Source: DATAOG01 sp963753685 (GTDB taxonomy: Bacteria > Pseudomonadota > Alphaproteobacteria > Geminicoccales > Geminicoccaceae). From it: a DNA stretch of 64,000 bases. Location of the stretch: NCBI GenBank assembly GCA_963753685.1, contig CAVWDE010000028.1, forward strand, positions 68,915 through 132,914, read 5' to 3'. The notes under the pieces are model-generated. The model saw nothing but the letters and a program-made list of their open reading frames with translations, was not told the origin of the DNA and searched no databases. The position numbers were made by a program, and so were the translations under genes. Within the stretch, counting starts at the first letter, position 1. Every line of letters begins with the position of its first letter. Of the stretch, positions 24,399-32,846 are shown one piece after another.

Positions 24399-25301
24399 AT
24401 GTTCGAGTACAAGAAGGTCACAGCAGATCAAGCGCCGGCTTGGTGCGGCCGGCACGCGCTCACGATCGACGTGGAAGACTGGTTTCATCCCGAACTCGTG
24501 CGGGATCACGTACCTGAAAGCAAGCGCTCTGATCAACTCCGCAATGCGCTCGATCCGTTGCTGGAGCTCCTATCCGCGAGGAGTATCAAGGCAACTTTTT
24601 TTCTACTCGGCGAGGTTGCCTTGGCCCACCCTGGGTTGGTCCGAGAGCTTCATGGCGCAGGGCATGAGATCGCTTGCCATGGTATGACCCACATTCCGTT
24701 ATGGCGGCTCGATGCTGAGGCATTGCAGAAAGAACTGCGGGACTTTAGGGCGGTTTTGGCCGCCATCGATCCCGCAATCCGCGTACGTGGATACAGAGCA
24801 CCGACGTTCTCGCTGGACCAACGAACGGCGTGGGCGCTGCAAGTTCTTGGCGATGAGGGGTTCACCTACGACAGTTCGATTTTCCCGTTCAAGAACCACG
24901 TCTATGGAGTGGCGGGAGCGCCGCTTTCTCCGTATCGACCCGACCCTGTCGATCTGACACGGCACTCGGAGCAGGGGCCTGTCTTGGAGTTTCCCCTCTC
25001 GGTTATGGCCTTGTGGGGCTGCAAGGTTCCTGTGTCGGGCGGCTTCTATCTGCGTATCTTTCCCTATCAGCTCGTCGTCTGGGCGCTGCGTCGCATCGGT
25101 CGGGAGCGGCCGTTCGTCATCTACTGTCATCCTTGGGAATGTGATCCTGAGACCCCCAAGCAGCACCTTCGCTGGGTCGACGGGTTCATCACCTATAGGG
25201 GTATCGCAGGCGCTCGATCCAAGCTCGCCCGTCTATTGGATGAGTTCGCCTTCACTCGCATGGACCAGCTGGTAGGCGCTATGGGTGAGGACAAAGCCTG
25301 A
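24399..25301 (+). CDS. XrtA/PEP-CTERM-type polysaccharide deacetylase (DUF3473)
   Basis: A 300-residue NodB-like deacetylase. It begins with the family signature HALTIDVEDWFHPELV (first catalytic D), KATFFLLGEVALAHPGLVRE, HEIACHGMTH (metal H-x-x-H type), VRGYRAPTFSLD, and the C-terminal DUF3473 block FVIYCHPWECDPETPKQHLR and FITYRGIAGARSKLARLLDE. These enzymes accompany exosortase/exopolysaccharide loci. No signal peptide is seen, as is normal for the group. Neighbouring GT2, ArnE-like and FemAB genes support an exopolysaccharide role. Confidence 0.92.
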   Translation: MFEYKKVTADQAPAWCGRHALTIDVEDWFHPELVRDHVPESKRSDQLRNALDPLLELLSARSIKATFFLLGEVALAHPGLVRELHGAGHEIACHGMTHIPLWRLDAEALQKELRDFRAVLAAIDPAIRVRGYRAPTFSLDQRTAWALQVLGDEGFTYDSSIFPFKNHVYGVAGAPLSPYRPDPVDLTRHSEQGPVLEFPLSVMALWGCKVPVSGGFYLRIFPYQLVVWALRRIGRERPFVIYCHPWECDPETPKQHLRWVDGFITYRGIAGARSKLARLLDEFAFTRMDQLVGAMGEDKA

Positions 25302-25326
25302 CTTCACCGCAGGGCCCCTGGGTTCG

Positions 25327-25480
25327 ACGCTTACTATAGCGCTCCAGCCCACAGCGGAATCTTGTGGCTTGCCCATGAGGTTTTCATGCTTGGTACGTCG
25401 CTTCGAAGCGACGATGAAGCTGCCCAGACGGTGTCCGTACGACGCATTTTGGATGTCGGCTGCGGCCTCGGTGCATGTAT
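25327..25480 (+). pseudogene. SAM-dependent methyltransferase, N-terminal fragment
   Basis: The frame reads FDAYYSAPAHSGILWLAHEV, then RRILDVGCGLGACI, the glycine-rich SAM-binding motif I of class I methyltransferases. Similarity ends after motif I, so the gene is cut near 25480. The rest of 25481-25712 shows no supported gene. It probably belonged to the same glycan cluster. Confidence 0.5.
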
Positions 25481-25712
25481 ATGTCGACAATCTCCGCCAC
25501 GCGAGCTATGGGAGCGCGTGCCTAATCATCGTGAGAGCACAGCTCCTCGTCTTCATCGTCGATCAGACGAAGATCGGGTACCGATGCGACAAGAATGACC
25601 CGTTCCAAGTGTGGCTGCTGTTCGCCTTGTTCGTGGCGACACAATACACCGCCGCACGCTCCCCATCCATGCCCGAGGAATCGAATTGGATCCGGCATCG
25701 ATCGCACAGGCC

Positions 25713-26741
25713 ATGAAGCTGTCGCTCGCCGTTCACCGGATGACCGCCGCGGATGCAGTGGCTTGGGACCACTACGTCAGCCACCATCCGGAGGCCCACT
25801 TCGGGCAGGCGCTCGCCTGGAAGCGCGTGGTCGAAGCATCGTATGGGTGCCGCGCCCACTACTGGATCGCACGTCGAGGCGACGAGGTCGTCGGTGTGCT
25901 GCCGCTGTTCGAGAAGCGCCGTCTGGGAAACCGGATTCTTTTCTCCGCACCCGGTGGCCTGCTGGCCGAGGACGACGAAGTTGCCCAGGCGCTCCTGCAA
26001 CCCGCGCGCGATGCCCTGGAGGCCAACGGTCTGGACTTCGTGGAGCTCAGAGACCAGCGGCGCGCGTGGCCGGGGCTCGAGACGAACGACGAGCACGTCA
26101 CGATGGTGCTCGATCTGCCGGATGATCAGGACGTTCTCTGGAAGGGCTTCAACTGGAAGCTCCGCAATCGGATTCGAAAGGGCCTCAAAGCGTCTTTCGA
26201 CGTGCACTGGGCACGGCATGCGGACTCCTTCCACAAGGTATTGCTCGAGAACATGCGCGACCTCGGAACTCCCATCATGGGCCGGGCGTTCTACGATCTC
26301 GTGACTACGGAATACGGCAGCGCCGCCGAACAACTGGTGATCTCTCTTCGCGGTCGCGCAGTAGGGGCGATGCTCACGATCGAGCACGGAGGCGTTGTCG
26401 CGGATCCGTGGGCTTCATCATTGCGCTCGATGTTTCGATATTGTCCGAATCAGGTGCTGTACTGGGAAGCGCTCTGTCGCGCGATCGCACGCGGTGCGGG
26501 ACGGTTCGACATGGGCAGAAGCCAGCGCGAATCCGGGACGTACGGTTTCAAGGAGCAGTGGGGGGCACAGCCCGTCCAACTCTACTATCAGTACATTCTG
26601 GGCCGCTCGCGGGTCATCCCAACACTTGAGCAGCAGAGGCAGCAGTTCGACATGGCGGTCCGCGTCTGGAAGCGTCTGCCCGTCGCCGTCGCGGAACTCG
26701 TCGGGCCCCACCTCAAACGGCTGTTTCCGGAGGCGATTTAG
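25713..26741 (+). CDS. FemAB-family (XrtA/PEP-CTERM-associated) GNAT protein
   Basis: 342 residues from ATG 25713. Two GNAT-like halves: WDHYVSHHPEAHFGQALAWK, FSAPGGLLAEDDEVAQALLQ, then FNWKLRNRIRKGLKASFDVH, AVGAMLTIEHGGVVADPWAS and FDMGRSQRESGTYGFKEQWG. The family transfers amino acids or acyl groups and recurs in PEP-CTERM/exopolysaccharide loci beside the deacetylase found here. It is followed 4 bases later by the acyltransferase. An upstream open frame extends to 25611 without homology. Confidence 0.88.
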   Translation: MKLSLAVHRMTAADAVAWDHYVSHHPEAHFGQALAWKRVVEASYGCRAHYWIARRGDEVVGVLPLFEKRRLGNRILFSAPGGLLAEDDEVAQALLQPARDALEANGLDFVELRDQRRAWPGLETNDEHVTMVLDLPDDQDVLWKGFNWKLRNRIRKGLKASFDVHWARHADSFHKVLLENMRDLGTPIMGRAFYDLVTTEYGSAAEQLVISLRGRAVGAMLTIEHGGVVADPWASSLRSMFRYCPNQVLYWEALCRAIARGAGRFDMGRSQRESGTYGFKEQWGAQPVQLYYQYILGRSRVIPTLEQQRQQFDMAVRVWKRLPVAVAELVGPHLKRLFPEAI

Positions 26742-26745
26742 ACCG

Positions 26746-27294
26746 ATGAAACCGCCGATCGAGTCGCGCACACCAAGGAAGCAGTACGAGGCGACCATCG
26801 CACCGCGCAGCCTGCTGCGTCTGTTCCTGCAGAAGCAGCTGCACATTCTTGCGCGCGTGTGCATTCATCCGGGTCTTCGGCTCTGGCTATACCGCCGGAT
26901 GGGCATCAGCGTCGGCAGAGGCGTATTCATCGGGCTGGACACGTACCTCGACTGTCAGTTTCCGGAGCTAATCGAGATCGAGGACGACGTCACGATCTCC
27001 TTTCGTGTCACGGTCGCCGTCCACGATGACGCGAGGCGGACAGACGGCATTCGCGCGGGGCAGGGTGACGGCACCGTGGCGCCCGTACGGTTGAAGCGGA
27101 ACTGTTATCTCGGTGCAGGATGTTTGGTGCTACCGGGTGTGACCGTCGGGGAGCGGGCCGTCGTGGCCGCCGGCGCCGTCGTCACGCGTGATGTCGCCCC
27201 GGGAACGATCGTGGCCGGTGTACCCGCACAACTCATTCGGAAAACCGATAACGAACCAGAGGCGTGCGCTGGGACAGAGGCAAACACCATGTGA
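26746..27294 (+). CDS. Hexapeptide-repeat acyltransferase
   Basis: 182 residues. The left-handed beta-helix repeats are visible in VGRGVFIGLDTYLDCQFPEL, IEIEDDVTISFRVTVAVHDD and CYLGAGCLVLPGVTVGERAV, ending VVTRDVAPGTIVAGVPAQLI, the standard end of the family. The N-terminal helix LQKQLHILARVCIHPGLRLW is a likely membrane-facing segment. It probably O-acetylates the glycan built by this cluster. ATG 26746 follows the FemAB stop by 4 bases. Confidence 0.9.
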   Translation: MKPPIESRTPRKQYEATIAPRSLLRLFLQKQLHILARVCIHPGLRLWLYRRMGISVGRGVFIGLDTYLDCQFPELIEIEDDVTISFRVTVAVHDDARRTDGIRAGQGDGTVAPVRLKRNCYLGAGCLVLPGVTVGERAVVAAGAVVTRDVAPGTIVAGVPAQLIRKTDNEPEACAGTEANTM

Positions 27295-27429
27295 CGCCGC
27301 ACCCTCGGGCGGCGCACGCCGACCGGCGGCCGACCTCGCTCGAGCTGATCCCGCCCTTGCTCTGGCTCAGATCGTGGATCGCCTTGTTCGAAGCCGAAGA
27401 ACAAGCATCGGCCAGATTTCATGCAGGCG

Positions 27430-27545
27430 AGATGGCTGCGTAGATAGTCGAAGACGAGATCCGCGATAAGGTGGTAGCCGGCCGCGTTCGGATGGCGATC
27501 CGCCTTGAAAAGTGCGGACGAAGGGACGAAGGCAGCAAAGTGCTG
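27430..27545 (-). pseudogene. SGNH hydrolase, C-terminal fragment
   Basis: The minus strand reads FVPSSALFKADRHPNAAGYH then LIADLVFDYLRSHLA and stops. DRHPNAAGYHLIA is block V (D-x-x-H) of an AlgX/J-like SGNH hydrolase, matching EIDGHPNANGYRLIA of the gene at 12928-14190. The rest of the gene is gone. The flanking bases 27295-27429 and 27546-27572 show no other gene. Confidence 0.65.
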
Positions 27546-27572
27546 GGCGAGAATGATCACAAGGGAGAGGCC

Positions 27573-28349
27573 GTGAAGCGCAGTACCGTGATCCTCGCTG
27601 CGCTGTTGGTCGTCGGCCTGTGCGCCGTCGCCCGTGCTGACTTTTACGACGGCCTGCGGGCGTACGACGCTGGCGACTATGCGACGGCGGCTGGCGAGTG
27701 GCGGGCCGCGGCGGATCATGGCGATGCCAAGGCCCAGTTCCGGCTTGGCCAGCTTTACGAGCAGGGGCAGGGCGTCCCGCAGAACTTCATGGAGGCACAC
27801 CGCTGGTACAATCTTGCAGCCAGCCAGGGGGTAGCGGAGGCCCGCACCGCGCGTGATGCCCTGGCCAAGAAGATGACCTCGGAGCTCGCCGCAGCGCAGC
27901 AGCTGGCCGCGAGCTGGCGGCCGGCGGCCGCGACCTCGCCGGGGACGGCGGAGCCCAAAGCGGCAGCACCGGAGGCGAAGGCCTCGACCCCTGCCGAACA
28001 GCTGCTCGCGGCAGCGGCCAAGGGCGATCTGGCGACGGTCAAGGCTGCGCTCGCTCGAGGCGCGGAGGTCGACGCTGCCGGCGCCGACGGCTGGACGGCG
28101 CTGATGGCGGCTGCGGCCGAGGGTCATGGGCAGGTCGTCGACGCGCTGCTGCAGGCGGGCGCGAAGGTCGATGTCGAGGGCACCGACCACGCGACGCCGC
28201 TGCTGCTGGCGATCTTCGGCGGCCACGAAGAGGTGGCCAAGACCCTGGTCGGGCATGGAGCGGACGTCACCGTCAGGGCGCCGGACGGGCAGACCGCGCT
28301 GGCGTCATCAGAGCCTGCGTCTCGGGCAGCGCCGCTATGTCGAGGGTAG
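27573..28349 (+). CDS. Exported Sel1-repeat and ankyrin-repeat protein, C-terminally truncated
   Basis: GTG 27573 follows a strong AAGGGAGAGG. A signal peptide (VKRSTVILAALLVVGLCAVA, cleaved after ARA) is followed by a Sel1 repeat (DAKAQFRLGQLYEQGQGVPQ), an Ala-rich linker, and three ankyrin repeats (LATVKAALARGAEVDAAGAD, GWTALMAAAAEGHGQVVDAL, ATPLLLAIFGGHEEVAKTLV). After DGQTALA near 28303 the frame runs into antisense hsdM sequence and ends at 28349, so the true C-terminus was lost in a recombination. The repeats suggest periplasmic protein binding. Confidence 0.8.
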   Translation: MKRSTVILAALLVVGLCAVARADFYDGLRAYDAGDYATAAGEWRAAADHGDAKAQFRLGQLYEQGQGVPQNFMEAHRWYNLAASQGVAEARTARDALAKKMTSELAAAQQLAASWRPAAATSPGTAEPKAAAPEAKASTPAEQLLAAAAKGDLATVKAALARGAEVDAAGADGWTALMAAAAEGHGQVVDALLQAGAKVDVEGTDHATPLLLAIFGGHEEVAKTLVGHGADVTVRAPDGQTALASSEPASRAAPLCRG

Positions 28350-29065
28350 CCTCATCCCACGAGGCCGTGAAGCCGGCGGCCGGCGTCTGCTCTTTTGCCT
28401 GCACTCCCGAGTCAGCTTCGATGCGCGCCTTAAGATCTTCCTTTCTGGCGATTGCGTCGGCGAAATCGAAGTATCTCTCGTTGCGCCCCTGGAGCAGATG
28501 CGCCGGCTCGAGGCCGTGTGCCTCGAACAGCGGGCGCTTGGCGTCGACCTCTGCCTTCGGCTTGGCGTCGACCTCTGCCTTCGGAATGCCGCCGAACAGA
28601 TGCGCGCGCACGTCCTGCGGCTCAGGCGGTGGCGCGTTGTCGGCGTAGCGACGGATGTTGAGGTTGTCGTCGCTCTCGGCGAGCTCATTCCGGTCCACAA
28701 TCCGGGCGAAGCCGGGGATGTCCTCGAAGGCGTGGTAGCTGCTGACGATCTTCTCGATGTGTTCGGGGTAGAGGAAATTCTGCGCCCGGCCCCCGTAGTA
28801 CTCGCGATCGGCATTGATGAAGAGCACCTTGCCGCGCCGCTCCGGCGGCTTGGCCCCGGGCGCACGGATCACGAGGATGCAGACGGGGATGCCCGTGCCA
28901 TAGAACAGGTTCGGCCAGAGCCCGATCACCGCATCGAGCAGGTCCTCGTCTAGGAAGCCCCGCCGGATTTGCTTCTCAGCGCCGCCGCGCAACAGCACGC
29001 CATGGGGCATGACCGTGACCACCATGCCGCCGGGCCGCAGCACCGAGAGCATGTACTGGACGAAC
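28303..29065 (-). pseudogene. hsdM: Type I restriction-modification M subunit (hsdM), internal/C-terminal fragment
   Basis: The minus strand encodes YMLSVLRPGGMVVTVMPHGV, KQIRRGFLDEDLLDAVIGLW, NLFYGTGIPVCILVIRAP, VLFINADREYYGGRAQNFLY and IVSSYHAFEDIPGFARIVDR, the C-terminal half of HsdM methyltransferases. It is cut at its N-terminal side by the IS66 end at 29066 and at its C-terminal side at about 28303 by a junction with the ankyrin gene. The SAM and NPPF motifs are not in the fragment. A 7-codon unit PKAEVDA is tandemly repeated. Confidence 0.85.
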
Positions 29066-30180
29066 GTAAGCGCTGTTGTCAGGCCACCCGTTTGGCTTGG
29101 GCATAGGTCCAGGGCATGAGCTGGTCGATCTGGCTGGCGGGATGGCGGTTGACGAGCCGGGACAGGACGTCGGCGAGATTGGCCTGGGGATCGACCGCGT
29201 TGAGCTTGGCCGTCTCGATTAGAGAGGCGATGACGCCCCCGTGCAGCCCGCCCTGGTCGGAGCCGGCGAACAGCGCGTTCTTGCGGGTGAGCGCGATCGG
29301 GCGGATGGAGCGCTCGACCACGTTGGACTCGGTCTCGACCCCGGCCGTCGTTGAGGAAGACGGTGAGGCCGGCCCACCTGGAGAATGCCCTTGAACCCCG
29401 CGAGCGGACGGATGGCATGGCATGCTCGGCGCCGCGGCCGGGGACGTGAGCTCGGCGGCCGCGCGCCCGACCCAGTCCGCGCGCGTCGAGCGATCGAGCT
29501 CGATGCCTTGCCGGGCGTAGATCTGGCTCTGGCGGTAGAGCGGCAGGTGGTCGGCGTATTTGCCTACCAGGACATGGGCCACCAGCGCCTCTGTCGGCAG
29601 CCCGCCCTCGATCAGGCGTGCGGGTGCTGGCGCCTGGACCACCGCGCTCTCGCAGGCACGGCAGCCATGTTTCGGGCGGCGGGTGACGATCACCCTGAAC
29701 TGCGCCGGGATCACATCGAGCCGCTCGGCCACCTCCTCGCCGATCCGGTGCAGCGCGCCGCCACAGCCGCGATAGGTCTGCTCGGCCGGCTCGATCACGA
29801 TCTCTTCGCGCGCAGGTGCTTGGGCAGCGCGCCGCGATTGACGCGACGCTGCTGGGTGCGCGACGCTTGCGGCGTCGCGTCGCTCTTCTCGGCCTCGGCC
29901 TCGGCCTCGCCCTCGGCCAGAGCCTGCTCGAGGTCCTCGAGGGCGAGCTGAAGCTGATCGGGATGGGCCGCCTTCTCGGAGCGCCGCCCGAACAGGGCCC
30001 GCTGCAGTTCCCTGACGATCGCGCGCAGCTGTTCGTTGCGCCCGGCGAGCTTGGCCGTCGTCGCCCGTTCAACCAGCAGCAGAGCCTTAAGCGGCGCCAC
30101 ATCCTCGGGCAGCGGGGCGGCTTCGGCGGGCTCCGGCGATGGGCTCATGGGGGAAGTGGACCACGCCGCAGGCATCTTGT
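29066..30180 (-). mobile_element. IS66-family element remnant
   Basis: The left end GTAAGCGCTGTTGTCAGG at 29066 matches IS66 termini (GTAA start). Only tnpC is present; tnpA and tnpB and the right end are missing, replaced near 30180 by an IS3 orfB fragment. It is inserted in hsdM. Confidence 0.75.
29079..30148 (-). pseudogene. tnpC: IS66-family transposase tnpC, deleted and frameshifted
   Basis: The N-terminal frame (from 30148) has a coiled helix (ERATTAKLAGRNEQLRAIVR) and FGRRSEKAAHPDQLQLALED. After a shift near 29798 it continues with the zinc-finger-like YRGCGGALHRIGEEVAERLD, GCRACESAVVQAPAPARLIE and LVAHVLVGKYADHLPLYRQS. The catalytic middle is deleted (out-of-frame Pro/Ser-rich residues at about 29350-29460). 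The end is NVVERSIRPIALTRKNALFA and LSRLVNRHPASQIDQLMPWT. It is inactive. Confidence 0.8.
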
Positions 30181-30212
30181 AATCAACTGATAAGACTGGT
30201 GATTCACTCTGT

Positions 30213-30956
30213 CGCAGCCGGCACTACGGCCACCGGCGGATCAGCGCGCTGCTGCGGCGCGCGTGCTGGTGCGTCAACCACAAGCGCGTGCTGCGGCTGA
30301 TGCGTGAGGACAATCTGTTGTGCCTGAGGCGGCGGACCTTCGTGCCGCCGACCACGGACGCGCGCCATGGCTGGCGGATCTATCCGAACCTCGCCTGGCG
30401 CCCGCAGCCGAGCGCGCCCAACCAGCTCTGGGTCGCGGACATCACCTATGTGCGGCTCGACGAGGAATTCGCCTATCTCGCGGTCGTGCTCGACGCGTGG
30501 AGTCGGCGCGCGGTCGGCTGGGCGCTGGCCAGTCATCTCCAGGCGAGCCTGGCGCTGGCTGCGCTCGAGCTGGCGCTGGGCGGCCGCGAGGTCGTGCCGG
30601 GCGGCCTCGTCCATCACTCCGACCGCGGCGTGCAGTACGCCTGCGGCGACTATATCGGGCGCCTGGCGGCGGCGGGCATCCAGCCGAGCATGAGCCGGGC
30701 CGGCTGCCCCTATGACAACGCCATGGCGGAGAGCTTCATGAAGACCTTGAAGACCGAGGAGGTCGGCGGCCGCGCCTACCGCGACCTCTCCGCCGCGCAG
30801 GCGGCGATCGGCGCCTTCATCGAGGAGGTGTACAATCCCCAATGCCTGCATTCGGCGCTCGCCTACCGGTCGCCGATCGAGTTCGAAGCCGACCTGATGA
30901 ACTCAGGGACCGCTGCGCAGCGGCCCCTGAGTCCGTCCCATCCAACCTGTCCCTGA
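30213..30956 (+). pseudogene. IS3-family transposase orfB, N-terminally truncated
   Basis: rve-type DDE core intact: D in LWVADITYVRLDEEFAYLAV, D in GLVHHSDRGVQYACGDYIGR, E in YDNAMAESFMKTLKTEEVGG. The end is NPQCLHSALAYRSPIEFEA. The start is lost at the junction with IS66 debris; the first matching residues are HYGHRRISALLRRACWCVNH near 30215. An orfA remnant of the same family type lies at 63330-63697, not next to it. Confidence 0.85.
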
Positions 30957-31702
30957 TTTCCGTGTCTCACTCCAGGGGTGCAGTCCACTATAATGGGAAT
31001 GAATTTCGCAAGCCACATTTCTTGCACGCAGCTTCGGGCGGACCTCGGTGGTCTGCTCTTGAAGCACGCTGCGCCGGTTGGGCCGGAAGGCTCGGCCTCA
31101 GTGGGTACTGCTGCGGGGGCGCTCCAGGTCAGCAAGCATTGCATATGTTCCTATGATATGTTATCAGTAAGTATGCCTGCTACCAGTGAGGATGAAGCCT
31201 CGGCTCTTGCGCCTTGTGGCCGGATTGGGCGGCCGCGGCGCCCGATCCTCAGCCGGAGATCACCAAGGCATGAGCGCGCAGGGCCGAAATACCAAACGAA
31301 CCCAAAGCGCGCACAAAATCAGGCGTTCAGCTATGATTCGGGTGATTCCGGGCTGCTTGAGCTGAGCGCGAAGGGGCTGTCGGGGCACCCGGGGACGCGG
31401 TCGAGGCGCCGGCCAGGGTAAGGCCTCGGACGCCGGGTCGCGAAGCTGCGGCATGGGCTGCGTGCCCGATCGGCTCGAGAGGTCGCGACCCGGGGGAACG
31501 TCAGAGGCTTGACGCCCGGGTAGAGCGGCGGGTCGAAGGGGACCTCGCCGCCACACGGGCAGCGCCTCACGCGCTTCCAGCTGGCGCACGGCCGGGCGCA
31601 GGCCGGGGTTAGCTCGGGGGCCCCAGCCCGACCCGCCAGGGCGCAGATACTATTGACGCCGGCGCCAGCGTTGCCCACGATCCCGGACGGGCGCCCCGGG
31701 AG
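30957..31702. other. Intergenic region, no supported gene
   Basis: About 745 bases between the IS3 remnant and the epimerase. Frames on both strands lack start signals and known domains. A minus-strand frame near 31540-31570 contains a CPCGG pair but nothing else recognisable. The right part (31430-31700) is GC-rich and may hold the promoter of the epimerase. Confidence 0.4.
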
Positions 31703-32731
31703 ATGGCTCCGCAGACGATCGCTGGTGGGAGAATTCCGCTCGTGGCGCAGACGCATCCGGCGCCAGGCGCGCGCGTGCTCGTGACCGGCGGCGCCGGCTT
31801 CATCGGCTCGCACACCGTGGACCAGCTGGCCGCGGCGGGCTGCCGCGTCGTCGTGCTCGACGATTTCAGCACCGGTCGCCGGCAGAACCTCGCTCGTTGG
31901 AGCGGTGACCGGCGGGTCGAGATCGTCGAGGCCGACGTCGCCCTCGACCTCACCGGCCCGCTCGCCGGCGTCACGGCTCGGCTCGCGGGCTTCGATGCCA
32001 TCGCTCACCTCGCGGCCCGGCCGGCGGCCGCGCTGTCGGTCGCGGACCCGCTCGGCGACCTGCGCGTGAACTATGCCGGGACCGCCCGCGTGCTGGAGTA
32101 CGCGCGCCAGACAGGCGTGCGGAAGGTCGTCTTCGCGTCGTCCTCGGCGGTCTATGGCGATGGCGTCGAGCTGCCGACCTCGGAGGCGGCTGCGACCCGG
32201 CCGCTGTCGCCCTATGGGGTCAACAAGCTCGCGAGCGAGCGCCTGCTGGACTGCTATGGTTCGAGCTGGGGCCTGGCCTGGACTGCCTTTCGATTTTTCA
32301 ATGTCTACGGGCCGCGACAGCACCCCGGCAGCCCTTACTCCGGCGTGATCTCGATCTTCGCCCGGCAGGCGCTCGCGGGCGAGCCGCTGACGATCAACGG
32401 TGACGGCCAGCAGACCCGCGACTTCGTCTTCGTCAGTGACGTCGTCCGCGCCCTGGTGGATGCGTGCCTCAAGGACCTGGCCGCCGGTACGATCATGAAT
32501 CTGGGAACCGGCCTCGAGACCTCGATCGACGACTTGGCGCAGCTCATCCTCGAGGTCACCGTCGCTAAGAGCGACTTGCGCCACAGGCCATCCCGGGTCG
32601 GTGACATCCGGCGCTCGGTCGCCCGGATCGATCGGGCCACAAAAGCGCTTGGGTACAAACCAGCGGTTTCATTGCGAAAAGGCCTGTTTTACACTTTGCG
32701 GTGGATGCGCGGAGCCACCGAAGAATTTTGA
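31703..32731 (+). CDS. NAD-dependent sugar epimerase/dehydratase (UDP-glucose 4-epimerase-like)
   Basis: A 342-residue extended SDR enzyme. The Rossmann motif VLVTGGAGFIGSHTVDQLAA is near residue 25. The active site is ASSSAVYGDG (Ser) and RPLSPYGVNKLASE (Tyr-x3-Lys), with the substrate loop FFNVYGPRQHPGSPYSGVIS and INGDGQQTRDFVFVSDVVRA. It interconverts or modifies nucleotide sugars for surface glycans. ATG 31703 is in frame, but GTG 31742 (VAQTHPAPGARV) has GGGAG upstream and fits the family start better. It is immediately followed by the group II intron 3-prime end. Confidence 0.92.
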   Translation: MAPQTIAGGRIPLVAQTHPAPGARVLVTGGAGFIGSHTVDQLAAAGCRVVVLDDFSTGRRQNLARWSGDRRVEIVEADVALDLTGPLAGVTARLAGFDAIAHLAARPAAALSVADPLGDLRVNYAGTARVLEYARQTGVRKVVFASSSAVYGDGVELPTSEAAATRPLSPYGVNKLASERLLDCYGSSWGLAWTAFRFFNVYGPRQHPGSPYSGVISIFARQALAGEPLTINGDGQQTRDFVFVSDVVRALVDACLKDLAAGTIMNLGTGLETSIDDLAQLILEVTVAKSDLRHRPSRVGDIRRSVARIDRATKALGYKPAVSLRKGLFYTLRWMRGATEEF

Positions 32732-32800
32732 TGTCATTGAATATCACGAAGGTTCGAACCCAGGATCGGGTCGGAGGGAAGGTTGCCCTTCCCGTCCGCC

Positions 32801-32838
32801 CACACCACCGTGCGTACGGGACCGTACACGGCGGTTCG
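32801..32838 (-). ncRNA. Group II intron domain V
   Basis: On the minus strand CGAACCGCCGTGTACGG is followed by CCCGTACGCACGGTGGT. This gives a long helix with a small terminal loop and an internal bulge, as in domain V (AGC...CGGUUCG-type hairpin). Domain VI follows (GGGAAGGGCAACCTTCCC) before the 3-prime splice boundary. It is the catalytic hairpin of the ribozyme. Confidence 0.7.
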
Positions 32839-32846
32839 AGAGAGCG

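Noticed and set aside
27105..28256. A 383-codon minus-strand frame over the acyltransferase end and the ankyrin gene
   Set aside because: GC-driven antisense frame. Only its small part at 27430-27545 (SGNH fragment) resembles a protein; the plus-strand genes have signal peptide, repeats and ribosome sites.
30978..31421. A 147-codon plus-strand frame before the epimerase
   Set aside because: Low-complexity, no domain, no ribosome site; it lies in a junction rich in IS debris.
32748..32765. GGTTCGAACC, similar to a tRNA T-arm loop, at the intron 3-prime exon
   Set aside because: The flanking bases cannot form a 5-bp T stem in either orientation, and no acceptor or anticodon arm is nearby; it is a palindrome only.
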